DNA of 64,000 nt from Fimadaptatus sp050946055 (lineage in GTDB: Bacteria > Bacillota > Clostridia > Christensenellales > Aristaeellaceae): assembly GCA_050946055.1 (NCBI GenBank), contig JBMNUB010000001.1, positions 1-64,000 of the forward strand. Direction: 5' to 3'. This document shows, one piece after another, positions 18,801-26,632 of this stretch. The translations under genes and the position numbers were made by a program. The first letter of the stretch is position 1. Each line of letters starts with the position of its first letter. The notes below the pieces were generated by a model. The model made no database searches. It was not told where the DNA came from and was given only the letters and a program-made list of their open reading frames with translations.

Positions 18801-19165
18801 GGAGACAGCTCCTCGCCGTCCATGTAGTAGCGCACGCCTATGTCCCAGGGCAGATGTGCGTCAGCCATCACGCCCTCGTAGTACACGCGCGCCGCGTCGG
18901 ATGAAAACTTGACCTCGCCATCGGAATAGCTTATCTCGTCCTCGGTGTTCATCATGCGCACGGAGGCGTAATCGCCGTAGTCGCTGACATCGCCCGAGCC
19001 GAATATGTTGACCACGTATACTCCGTCCAGATTGCCGCTGGCATCCATGTTTGCGTATACCACTTCTTCCTTGGCGCTGTCGGCGGCAGCGGGCAGTGCG
19101 GGAGCCATGACCATCAGCGAAAGAGCCAGCGCCAGAGTGCGGCGCGCCATATCCTTAAACTTCAT
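15848..19165 (-). CDS. large secreted helical repeat protein linked to MMPL exporter (YhgE-like parts)
   Basis: 1105 residues, exported. A signal peptide (MKFKDMARRTLALALSLMVM...PAAADS) is followed by a beta-rich domain to ~215, then YhgE/Pip-like heptads (YDGANDLIDGAQEAYDGAVE). Residues ~455-915 hold many 17-residue repeats with pattern I(D/E)xxVxxxMxSxEVxxx, such as IDAQVNAQMETSEVKAL, grouped in blocks introduced by VRxQIRDELSSLSDEQ. A second Gly-Ala heptad block (ADGADELLDGADELAG) and a Pro/Glu tail close it. There is no C-terminal membrane helix, unlike YhgE. It is 27 bases downstream of the MMPL gene, so it likely works as an extracytoplasmic partner of that exporter. This is inference; I know no described function for this architecture. 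Confidence 0.75.
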   Translation of the reverse strand: MKFKDMARRTLALALSLMVMAPALPAAADSAKEEVVYANMDASGNLDGVYVVNIFGSGDVSDYGDYASVRMMNTEDEISYSDGEVKFSSDAARVYYEGVMADAHLPWDIGVRYYMDGEELSPDEIAGRAGKARIVISVKRNPDCGGNFFDSYALQMSLSLDTGAFSEISAPGATEANVGSLKQLTYILLPGTEKELEINANTTCFETSEISINGLRMDLEVDADDSGISDKLDDIVDAIADMDDGAQELYDGANDLIDGAQEAYDGAVELRDGAQEMYDGAVELDSHSQELMDGAKEIFEAVLDTANEELEKSRADFDDLGIELSELTIDNYDSELTRLKAELLDKVDDKVYEEADRTLARKVREVVYDEVESQVRAAAREQVRTQVEAVVSEKVRPQVEQAVYAQVEQKVIEGAREQVLGKVMPIARQQVRGKVEQEVRKQLEQALSGGGDALDAIIDMKLSSPEIQALIDAAVEQKMASDEIQNMIDGQLYELVHAQVTAAYREAIRAQVVEAVRKQIRDELSSLSDEQIDALVEQKMASAEISAQIDALVSERLSSDEIRAQIDEQTNAQLNTVSDSIREAVTESVRNEVKSAVTESVRDEIRAQLIEQGVTDIDSALNERMNSDEVRSQIDSAVSGKMGSDEIISRIDSATDQKLAEAEQEIRAQVTSAAEAEIRAQTTAAVRQQIRDEISAPSDEQLDAMVEQKLQRAEVQAQIDAQVDSALSSDDIQAQIESETRERMQDPELRKQAESAAREQVRTEVISAVRQQIRDELSSLTESEIAALVDAQMNSAEVQAHIESLTDAQMETDDVKALIDAQVNAQMETSEVKALIAQQIEAQKASEEVAKIIESETAKQLASEEIAALIEANIDEQMATDAVKKLIDENIDEQMRSGKVQQIIEDNIAEQKKGHEYLDSVAEALEENGVNGEAYRALSDLHDSLDGVSEFYEGLSDYVDGVGELADGADELLDGADELAGSYGSDEEEDSGLGKLLSGAKELGHGTKQLLDGTNSMREETRDIDSKIDDEIDDMIADLTGSNEPVNSFTSEKNGVISSLQFVIRTDAITVPEPEPEPVETEPEPTNVADRIKNLLPTHSAEKDK

Positions 19166-19192
19166 TATATATGCACCTTCCTTATCACTGCA

Positions 19193-21397
19193 TCACTGCG
19201 CGCCTGCGGCGTTTTGCGCGGCGCCATTGTGAGGGGAAACGCCATCGCCATAAGCGGCATCGCCTGCGGGCTGAGCGTCATCCTTACCTTCGGTCTTTTC
19301 GGAATTGCCTTCGCCATCTACGGCGTGTGCGGCATTCTCTATGGCCTTTGCGGAATCAAAGCGCTTCTTGGGGCTGACTATCAGCCGGTCGAACACGTAT
19401 AGCAGTCCGGGCAGCGCCAGCATTACGACCGCCAGCGAGCACAGCGTGCCTCGACCCAGCAGATAGCCCAGCTGCGACAGCAGCCCGTGCGTGGACAGCA
19501 TGCCCATCAGGAAGCCGACTACCGTCAGCGCGCTGGCCGAGGTCAGTATGGACAGCGTGGAGGTGGATACCGTCTCCACTATGGAGTCCTTCTTGCTCAT
19601 GGTTTGACGGAACTCGCGGTAGCGGTCGGTCATGAGTATGGCATAATCGACCGTCGCGCCCAGCTGCACCGAGCTTATTATCAGATACGCTATGTAGAAC
19701 AGCGGCGCGCCCGCAAGATACGGTATGGAGAGGTTTATCCATATGGCCGTCTCTATGCCCAGCACCAGCAGCGCGGGCAGCAGCAGCGTGCGCATCGTGG
19801 CCAGCAGCACCAGGAACACAGCGCCTATCGCTATCAGGTTTACCATGGCCATGTCGCTGGTTACCGTGGTCATCAGGTCGTATGTGCTTACGCCCTCGCC
19901 GGCCAGATGATAATCGTCGCCGTAGTACTCATGCGCTATCTCGCGTATGCGCGTCACCAGCGCAAACGTGGCGTCGCTCTCCAAGTCGGTGTCCAGCGAT
20001 ATCACCATGCGGCTGTACTTCTTGCTCATCAGCTTTTCCACGGTGTCGCGCGCCACGTACTCGGGCGGTATCTCCGCTCCGGCATTGTCCACATAGGAGA
20101 TTATGCCGGTCACGGGTTCAAGCGACTTTAGCTCGTCGGAGAGCTGCTGCTGCTTGGCCATGTCGCCCACAGGAACCATCAGCACGTATGTGTCGCTCTT
20201 GCCGAACACTTCTTCCACGGCCTCGGTGTCCGCGCCCAACTGGGTCTCAGGCCCGAATATGTGCGCCGCGCCGTAGTAGAAGGAGTTCGAGTTGGAGGCG
20301 ATGTAGCTGGGAACTATCAGCAGCGCGAACACGCACGCCATGGGTATCATGATGCGGCAGACGAACTGGCCAAAGCGCTTGAAGCTGGGCAGCAGCCTGC
20401 GGTGCGTGGTGCGGTCGAGCATGCGGTAGGTCTTGAGCGTGAGCGCCGGTACGAACAGGAACACGGTTACAAGGCTTATCACCACGCCCTTGGCCAGCGC
20501 AAGGCCCAAGTCAGGCCCTATGCGGAAGCGCATCAGCGTCAGCGCCACAAAGCCTATAACAGTGGTAAGTCCGCTGGAGAGTATGGAGCCGGTGGACTTG
20601 CACAGCGCATCTATCATGGCCTCGCGCGGATCACCTATCTCACGGCGGCACTCCTCAAACCTGTGCAGCAGGAACACCGAGTAGTCCAGCGATACGGCCA
20701 GCTGCAGTATGCTGCCTGCAGCGTTGGTCACAAAGGATATCTCGCCGAATATCAGGTTGGTGCCGGAGTTTATCAGTATCGCAACGCCCAGCCCCAGCAT
20801 GACTATAACAGGCTCAAACCAGGAGGTCGTGGTCAGCGTCAGCACGAATATCACGAACAGCACCGCAAACATCGCTATGCGGTTTACCTCGTCCACCGTG
20901 CGCACCGTGGCTTCCGCAGTGGATACCGCAGAGCCCGTCATGGCGTTGCCGTCGCCTATAAGCTCGCGCACGGCCATTACCGCCTGCACGGTCTTGTCTT
21001 CGTCTATGGTCAGGTTCATAAGAGCCGTGCCGTCCGTGTAATAGGTGTCCAGCAGCTTGCTATCCATCATGGCCAGCGGCTGCGTTATGTCGCAGGCATC
21101 GTCCAGCCAGGTAACGTCGCTTACGCCATCCACGCCGCGCAGCCTGTCCTTGTAGTCCAGCGCCTCGGCCACGCTCACGCCGCGCAGCATTACGCGCGCA
21201 TTGGGTATGCCTCCGGAGAACTCGGCCTGCATGGTGTCCAGCGCCACGGTGGACGGCGTGTCCTCGGGCAGATAGTCGTTTATGTCGTAATTGACCGCTA
21301 CCTGCGGCCAGGCTATGGCGCTAAGCACCACGGCAACAATGAACAATGCCAGCATCATATTGGCGTGCTTGACCACGCCTTTATAAAACTTGCGCAA
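19193..21397 (-). CDS. MMPL-family RND transporter
   Basis: Twelve-helix inner-membrane exporter of the RND superfamily, 734 residues, built from two MMPL halves: TM1 (ANMMLALFIVAVVLSAIAWP), extracytoplasmic loop, TM2-6 with IFVLTLTTTSWFEPVIVMLGLG and LDYSVFLLHRFEECRREIG; then the repeat with LVLLATMRTLLLPALLVLG and VDYAILMTDRYREFRQ. Family members export lipids, fatty acids or antimicrobial compounds. I place the start at TTG 21397 behind AAAGGAGAAGGAG; a GTG at 21430 would put that ribosome site inside the gene. A TATACT-like -10 (minus strand, 21431-21436) lies upstream, with a weak -35. It heads an operon with the 1105-residue secreted protein. The cytosolic tail is acidic and Asn/Gly-rich. 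Confidence 0.88.
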   Translation of the reverse strand: MRKFYKGVVKHANMMLALFIVAVVLSAIAWPQVAVNYDINDYLPEDTPSTVALDTMQAEFSGGIPNARVMLRGVSVAEALDYKDRLRGVDGVSDVTWLDDACDITQPLAMMDSKLLDTYYTDGTALMNLTIDEDKTVQAVMAVRELIGDGNAMTGSAVSTAEATVRTVDEVNRIAMFAVLFVIFVLTLTTTSWFEPVIVMLGLGVAILINSGTNLIFGEISFVTNAAGSILQLAVSLDYSVFLLHRFEECRREIGDPREAMIDALCKSTGSILSSGLTTVIGFVALTLMRFRIGPDLGLALAKGVVISLVTVFLFVPALTLKTYRMLDRTTHRRLLPSFKRFGQFVCRIMIPMACVFALLIVPSYIASNSNSFYYGAAHIFGPETQLGADTEAVEEVFGKSDTYVLMVPVGDMAKQQQLSDELKSLEPVTGIISYVDNAGAEIPPEYVARDTVEKLMSKKYSRMVISLDTDLESDATFALVTRIREIAHEYYGDDYHLAGEGVSTYDLMTTVTSDMAMVNLIAIGAVFLVLLATMRTLLLPALLVLGIETAIWINLSIPYLAGAPLFYIAYLIISSVQLGATVDYAILMTDRYREFRQTMSKKDSIVETVSTSTLSILTSASALTVVGFLMGMLSTHGLLSQLGYLLGRGTLCSLAVVMLALPGLLYVFDRLIVSPKKRFDSAKAIENAAHAVDGEGNSEKTEGKDDAQPAGDAAYGDGVSPHNGAAQNAAGAQ

Positions 21398-21893
21398 GCT
21401 CCTTCTCCTTTCGCGCCCTAAAGCGCTCACAGTATACTATTTATTCGGGGGAGCAGGCTTCCCCGCAACTGCCGTGCCGATGCGCTATGCCCCCGCCGCG
21501 CCGGGGCGCGCAGTGTATCCTGCTGCGCCGCAAGGCGATGCTGTCTGAGCAGCATGACGCGAGCGCGCAATGCGCGCTGCGGGGCGGTAGCAGCTCGAGC
21601 GGCTGTGGCCTTGCTCGAACCGGTCATTGGCTATGGGCAGTCTTTACAGTGGCCTTCCCTTGCCTTGAATTGTAATCCTTATGAATTATAAGCACAATCG
21701 ACAATCGCGCCCATGTGTGGGAAAACCAGACACATTTGGTAATTGGACAGGTTTTTGGCAGCAAAGATTAACAAACCGGAAATGCCGACGCCACATGTAC
21801 TGCATCAAAAATACTGCCTGCCCCGCCAATGTACATCAAAAAGATTGAAGTATGGTATCATCTAAACAGATAGATAAGTTAACATAAGCCCGC

Positions 21894-21899
21894 TATAAT
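21894..21899 (+). promoter_or_regulatory. -10 element of the ABC importer operon
   Basis: A TATAAT at 21894-21899 lies 50 bases before the first gene; the matching -35 (TAGATA, 17-base spacer) is weak, suggesting activator dependence. The gap 21440-21890 is AT-rich toward its end; no riboswitch fold or T-box motif could be recognised. Confidence 0.5.
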
Positions 21900-21948
21900 A
21901 TACCCATTCAAATCGCGGCGGGGCCGCAGGGGAAAGGGTGTTTTACTT

Positions 21949-22932
21949 ATGAGGAAGGGTATCATCAGCAAGTTGTCCTGCGCGATAGCGCTTATAATGG
22001 CGTTTGTGTCCATGGCGGGCATGGCCTTTGCAGAGGGCGAGAAGTACGACATAGGCATAATACAGCTGGTTCAGCATCCGGCGCTGGATCAGGCGACAGA
22101 GGGCTTTAAGGCGGCGCTCACCGAGAAGCTGGGCGCGGAGAACGTGAACTTCGACTATCAGAACGCTCAGGGCGATTCCAGCACCTGCGCCACGATTGTG
22201 AACGGCTTTGTGTCGTCGGGCGTGGATCTGATACTGGCCAATGCCACCGCCGCGCTTCAGGCGGCCTACACCGGCACGGCCACCATACCGATACTGGGTA
22301 CGTCTATAACCGACTACGCCACTGCGCTGGACATAGACGGCTTCACCGGTGTGACCGGCTACAACGTGTCCGGCACGTCCGACCTTGCGCCGCTGGATCA
22401 GCAGGCGGCCATGCTCAACGCGCTGTTCCCGGAGGCCAAGAAGGTGGGCCTGCTGTACTGCACCGCCGAGCCCAACTCGCTGTACCAGCTGGACGTAATA
22501 TCGCCCTACCTTGAGCAGTACGGCTATGAGCTGGAGCGCTACGGCTTTGCGGACTCCAACGACATCGCTTCGGTAGTTACCAGCGCCTGCGAGTCCTGCG
22601 ACGTGCTGTACGTACCCACCGACAACACCGCCGCCAACAATACCGAGGTCATAAACAACATCTGCCTGCCCGCCAAGGTGCCGGTCATCGCCGGTGAGGA
22701 GGGCATATGCAGCGGCTGCGGCGTGGCTACGCTGTCGATAAGCTACTACGACATAGGCTTCGCGGCGGGCGAGATGGCCTATGAGATACTGGTAAACGGC
22801 GCGGACATAGCCTCCATGCCCATACAGACCGCCGCCAACGTGACCAAGAAGTACAATGCTGACATATGCGCCGAGCTGGGCATAACCCCGCCCGAGGGAT
22901 ATGTGGCGATAGAGACCGAGCCTGCGGCCTGA
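21949..22932 (+). CDS. ABC transporter substrate-binding protein (ABC_sub_bind/TrpX-like)
   Basis: Extracytoplasmic receptor of 327 residues with a signal peptide (MRKGIISKLSCAIALIMAFVSMAGMAFA). The Leu/Ile/Val-binding-like fold of the ABC_sub_bind family is recognisable: YDIGIIQLVQHPALDQATEGF at the start of the mature part, the TILGTSITDY hinge, KKVGLLYCTAEPNS and GVATLSISYYDIGFAAGEMA. There is no lipobox, so it would be tethered by an uncleaved helix or released. A hairpin terminator follows before the permease gene, which would give more receptor than permease. Family members carry tryptophan, tyrosine or other small ligands; the substrate here is not readable. Confidence 0.85.
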   Translation: MRKGIISKLSCAIALIMAFVSMAGMAFAEGEKYDIGIIQLVQHPALDQATEGFKAALTEKLGAENVNFDYQNAQGDSSTCATIVNGFVSSGVDLILANATAALQAAYTGTATIPILGTSITDYATALDIDGFTGVTGYNVSGTSDLAPLDQQAAMLNALFPEAKKVGLLYCTAEPNSLYQLDVISPYLEQYGYELERYGFADSNDIASVVTSACESCDVLYVPTDNTAANNTEVINNICLPAKVPVIAGEEGICSGCGVATLSISYYDIGFAAGEMAYEILVNGADIASMPIQTAANVTKKYNADICAELGITPPEGYVAIETEPAA

Positions 22933-22964
22933 GCAATCGTTACCCCAAAAGTATCATAATCCGA

Positions 22965-23006
22965 GCGGCGCGGGAGCCATTCCCGCGCTGCCCGGTTGCT
23001 TTTTTG
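22965..23006 (+). terminator. intra-operon attenuating terminator
   Basis: GCGCGGGA / TCCCGCGC with a 5-base loop, followed shortly by TTGCTTTTTTG. It stands between the receptor gene and the permease gene and should make receptor mRNA more abundant. Confidence 0.7.
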
Positions 23007-23116
23007 TCTTGGAAAATGCGGCGCGCCGGTCTTCCATGCACGGTATATCATTCGGGGTACGGGCCTGCTTTTCATGGCCTGGCGGGAGAGAATAAGTACG
23101 ATAGGGGGAGCTTGAC

Positions 23117-24016
23117 TTGAACATAATGTCGCTATTCAATGCGCTGCCGGGCGCTTGCGCTCAGGGACTTATATGGGGAATAATGGCGATAGGCGTATAC
23201 ATAACCTACAAGATACTGGACGTGGCCGACCTGACTGTGGACGGCACGATGTGTACGGGCGGCGCGGTGTGCGTGGTAATGATGCTAAATGGCTACAACG
23301 TGTATGTGTCGCTGCTGTGCGCCTTTCTGGCGGGCATGCTGGCGGGACTTGTCACCGGCATATTCCACACATTCATGGGCATACCGGCGATACTTTCGGG
23401 CATACTCACGCAGCTGGCGCTGTACTCCGTCAACCTGCGCATAATGGGCTCTGCCAATCAGGCCATAAGCGTGCGCAAGTACGACCTGCTGATATCACTC
23501 ATGTACATACCTCAGGCCATATGGATATCCGCGATATTCGTAATAGCGCTGATAGCGCTGCTCTACTGGTTCTTTGGCACCGAGCTGGGCTGCTCGCTGC
23601 GCGCCACCGGCTGCAACATGAACATGGCGCGCGCGCAGGGCATAAACACCAACTTCAACAAGGTGCTGGGGCTGATGCTGTCCAACGGCATAGTGGCGCT
23701 GGCCAGCGGACTGTATTCGCAGTATCAGGGCTTTGCCGACATAAACATGGGTCGCGGCGCGATAGTCATAGGGCTGGCTGCGGTCATAATAGGCGATGTA
23801 GTGTTCGGCAAGCTGTTCCGCAACTTTGCGCTCAAGCTCCTGGGCGTGGCGCTGGGCGCGGTTATGTACTATATAGTCATACAGATAGTGCTGTGGATGG
23901 GCCTTAACACCGATGACCTGAAGCTTTTGACCGCGTTGGTCGTGGGCGTGTTCCTGGCCATACCCCATCTCAAGGCGCGCTACTTTGGCCGCGCGACCGG
24001 AAAGGCGGCGAAGTGA
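23117..24016 (+). CDS. ABC transporter permease (TrpY-like)
   Basis: Integral membrane permease of the branched-chain-like (LivH/TrpY) family, 299 residues with about eight or nine hydrophobic helices: LIWGIMAIGVYITYKIL, VSLLCAFLAGMLAGLVTGIF, WISAIFVIALIALLYWFFG, GAIVIGLAAVIIGDVVFG. The hallmark loop LRATGCNMNMARAQGINTN is present. The start is probably TTG 23117, six bases after GGGGAG; an ATG at 23126 is the alternative. It pairs with the upstream receptor and the ATPase one base downstream. Confidence 0.87.
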   Translation: MNIMSLFNALPGACAQGLIWGIMAIGVYITYKILDVADLTVDGTMCTGGAVCVVMMLNGYNVYVSLLCAFLAGMLAGLVTGIFHTFMGIPAILSGILTQLALYSVNLRIMGSANQAISVRKYDLLISLMYIPQAIWISAIFVIALIALLYWFFGTELGCSLRATGCNMNMARAQGINTNFNKVLGLMLSNGIVALASGLYSQYQGFADINMGRGAIVIGLAAVIIGDVVFGKLFRNFALKLLGVALGAVMYYIVIQIVLWMGLNTDDLKLLTALVVGVFLAIPHLKARYFGRATGKAAK

Positions 24017-24017
24017 T

Positions 24018-24812
24018 ATGCTGGAGATAAGGGACATATACAAGACGTTTAACAAGGGTACCATAAACGAAAAGCGCGCGCTGAACGGCGTGTCGCTGAC
24101 ACTGGATGACGGCGACTTCGTGACCGTGATAGGCGGTAACGGCGCGGGCAAGTCCACACTGCTCAACGCCGTTGCCGGCACATGGCTGGTGGACAGCGGC
24201 TCCATACTGATAGACGGCATAGACGTGACCTGCCTGCCCGAGCACAAGCGCGCCCGCTACATAGGCCGCGTGTTTCAGGACCCCATGATGGGTACGGCTG
24301 CCGACATGTGGATAGAGGAGAACATGGCGCTGTCCATGCGCCGCGGCCAGCGCCGCACGCTGCGCCCCGGCATATCCAATGCTGAGCGCGAGGAGTACCG
24401 CCGCCAGCTGGCTACGCTGGGGCTGGGGCTGGAGGAGCGCATGACCTCCAAGGTCGGCCTGCTCTCGGGCGGTCAGCGGCAGGCGCTCACGCTGCTTATG
24501 GCCTCGCTCAAGCGCCCGCGCCTGCTGCTGCTGGACGAGCACACCGCTGCGCTCGACCCCAAGACAGCCGCCAAGGTGCTGGATGCCACCGAGAACATAG
24601 TGGGGCGCGACAAGCTGACCACGATGATGATAACGCACAACATGCGCGACGCCATAACCCACGGCAACCGCCTGATAATGATGCACGAGGGCAAGTGCAT
24701 ACTGGACATAAGCGGCGAGGACAAGCGCAAGCTCACCGTGGAAGAACTGCTGCACCAGTTCGAGCGCGTGAGCGGCGAGCAGTTCGCTTCGGACAAGGCG
24801 CTGCTGAGCTGA
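24018..24812 (+). CDS. ABC transporter ATP-binding protein (TrpZ-like)
   Basis: Cytosolic ATPase of the importer, 264 residues. Walker A GGNGAGKST (~40), Q-loop GRVFQDPMMG, signature LLSGGQRQALTLLMA, Walker B RLLLLDEHTAALD and the H-loop MMITHNMRDA are all present and intact. Its ATG follows the permease stop by one base, implying translational coupling. An in-frame upstream ATG at 23985 would overlap the permease gene and add a non-conserved leader, so it is rejected. Confidence 0.92.
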   Translation: MLEIRDIYKTFNKGTINEKRALNGVSLTLDDGDFVTVIGGNGAGKSTLLNAVAGTWLVDSGSILIDGIDVTCLPEHKRARYIGRVFQDPMMGTAADMWIEENMALSMRRGQRRTLRPGISNAEREEYRRQLATLGLGLEERMTSKVGLLSGGQRQALTLLMASLKRPRLLLLDEHTAALDPKTAAKVLDATENIVGRDKLTTMMITHNMRDAITHGNRLIMMHEGKCILDISGEDKRKLTVEELLHQFERVSGEQFASDKALLS

Positions 24813-24940
24813 TTGGTGCCATACGCCGGGCGTGCCTTGCGCATAAAGCGCCGGGCGCGCCCGATTGCGCGTATATGAGGCGCTTTAACAGGCGCGGTAT
24901 GATGGTGAACGGGGTTTGGATGGTCTGCCTGCGCGGGTAG

Positions 24941-25180
24941 CAACGTGAGAGAGTTTGCCCTTGCGAATGGCAACGTGAGCGGTCTTGCTCGTGCGTATGG
25001 CAAAGTGAGCGAGCTTGCCCGCGCAGATGGCAACGTGAGCGGTCTTGCCCGCGCAGATGGCAACATGAGCGGTCTTGCCCGCGCGAATGGTAACGTGGGC
25101 AGTTTTGATAGCGCGAATGGCAACGTGAGCGGTCTTGCTCGTGCGTATGATAACGTGAGCGGTCTTACCCTCGCAGATGA
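24941..25180. repeat. exact 30-bp tandem repeat, eight units
   Basis: Eight consecutive units of exactly 30 bp start at 24941, 24971 and so on to 25151, with consensus CAACGTGAGCGGTCTTGCCC plus GCGCAGATGG. Because 30 is divisible by three, both strands stay open (the plus frame repeats NVSGLARADG), but there is no ribosome site, so I treat it as non-coding. It lies between the ABC importer and the LysR gene. Confidence 0.9.
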
Positions 25181-25356
25181 GAGATATGAACTTATCCGCG
25201 CTCATGAGCGGCGTGACCGTGCTTACCCGCGTGTATAGGTAATTCAGGCGAGCTTATTTGTGCGTATGAGCATAAGTGGCAGGTTTGCCCGCGCGCATGA
25301 TCCGCATGTATATCTGCCCGCAGCCGCGAACTTTATATGATTAGGAGGATACGCCA

Positions 25357-26241
25357 ATGGAGCTGCGCAATCTGACTACATTCGTGCGCGCTGCCGAGCT
25401 GCACAGCTTTTCGCAGGCGGCGCGGGAACTGGGCTATTCGCAATCGGCAATATCCATGCAGATAGGCCAGCTGGAGAGCGAACTGGAGACGCGCCTGTTC
25501 GACCGCGTGGGCAAGACCATCGCGCTCACGCCGCAGGGATTGCAGTTCTTTGAATACGCGCAAAACATACTGCGCATGGCCGAGAGCGCGCGCAACGCCA
25601 TGCGCAACGCCACGCGCGTGTCGGGCGCGCTGCGCATAGCCATGGCCGAGTCGCTGTGCATGTCGCTGTTCCCGGATGTGCTGGCGGAGTTCAGGCGGCT
25701 GTACCCCGACGTGCAGCTCACCGTCAAGACCGGCACGACCGAGAGCATGTTCCGCGCGCTGGCGCAGAACGACGTGGACATGCTCTATCAGCTGGACGAT
25801 CAGGTGTATCGCTCCGACCTTGTGGTGCCGCTCAGCCGCCATGTGCCGGTGATATTCGTAGCGCCCGCCGCGCATGAGCTGGCTGGGCGCGAGCTGGTGC
25901 CGCTGGAGGAGTGCGTGAGGTATCCATTCATACTGACTGAGGCGGGCATGAGCTATCGCTCGCAGCTGGATGCGCAGCTGGCGGCGCGCGGGCTGGAGCT
26001 GAAGCCCTTCCTTGAGATAGGCAATACCGACGTGATATGTCGCCTGGTTTCGGAAGGTCTGGGGCTGTCGTTCCTGCCCGAGTTCGTGGCGCGGCGGCGC
26101 ATCGAGGAGGGCAGCATAGTGCGCCTGAACGTGGAGGAGCTGGGGCTGTCGCTGCACAGGCAGCTTATATACAGCCGCGGCAAGTGGATGACCCCGGCGA
26201 TGCAGGCCATGATAGACTTGATATGCGCAGAGGGCGGCTGA
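25357..26241 (+). CDS. LysR-type transcriptional regulator
   Basis: 294 residues. Winged helix-turn-helix at 1-60 (MELRNLTTFVRAAELHSFSQAARELGYSQSAIS in family layout), linker helix, then a two-lobed effector domain (RIAMAESLCMSLFPDVLAEF; GLGLSFLPEFVARRRIEEG). The ATG follows TTAGGAGGATACGCC. It is transcribed in the same direction as the sialidase gene 390 bases downstream, with a terminator between, so it may regulate either neighbour or a distant target. LysR proteins usually act on divergent promoters; there is no divergent gene here apart from the repeat array. Confidence 0.9.
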   Translation: MELRNLTTFVRAAELHSFSQAARELGYSQSAISMQIGQLESELETRLFDRVGKTIALTPQGLQFFEYAQNILRMAESARNAMRNATRVSGALRIAMAESLCMSLFPDVLAEFRRLYPDVQLTVKTGTTESMFRALAQNDVDMLYQLDDQVYRSDLVVPLSRHVPVIFVAPAAHELAGRELVPLEECVRYPFILTEAGMSYRSQLDAQLAARGLELKPFLEIGNTDVICRLVSEGLGLSFLPEFVARRRIEEGSIVRLNVEELGLSLHRQLIYSRGKWMTPAMQAMIDLICAEGG

Positions 26242-26297
26242 AGGACGGATGTGCCGCCTATTATATGGAAGATATATGCGCAAAGACGCATTCTCGC

Positions 26298-26326
26298 GGG
26301 CGCGGCTCAATGCCGCGCCCGTTTTG
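26298..26326 (+). terminator. terminator of the LysR gene
   Basis: GGGCGCGG / CCGCGCCC stem with a 7-base loop, followed by GTTTTGT. The stretch from here to the sialidase start (26330-26620) is AT-richer; no further element was recognised. Confidence 0.75.
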
Positions 26327-26632
26327 TATGCACATGCGAGTTTGATGGTGTGCGCGATGGCGGTTGCTTTAGGGGAAGATGCGCTTGGTCATGCGCAAAT
26401 GTACATGCATTGCAACATGTGAGGCGCTTGCGCTTTTGTGCATGTTCATATCAGGGCATGTATTGATATGTATGGATGAGCGCCCTTGCCCATATTCGGC
26501 TGTGCATATGTGCGGGAAACTTGGCCAAAAGTTTTTTGCGATATTGCGGTTTAAAGGAAAAGCGCCGATGCGCGGCGAATAAGAGCGGCAAACGGTCAAG
26601 CGGCGAAAAGCCGCGTGCGAGGAGGTCGTTTT

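Noticed and set aside
21440..21948. T-box or other riboswitch before the ABC importer
   Set aside because: I found no T-box consensus, no specifier-like stem and no terminator/antiterminator pair; only a -10 element is supported.
24945..25238. 97-codon repeat protein in the 30-bp array
   Set aside because: It begins with GTG without a ribosome site and owes its openness to a repeat length divisible by three; kept as a repeat and raised as a finding instead.
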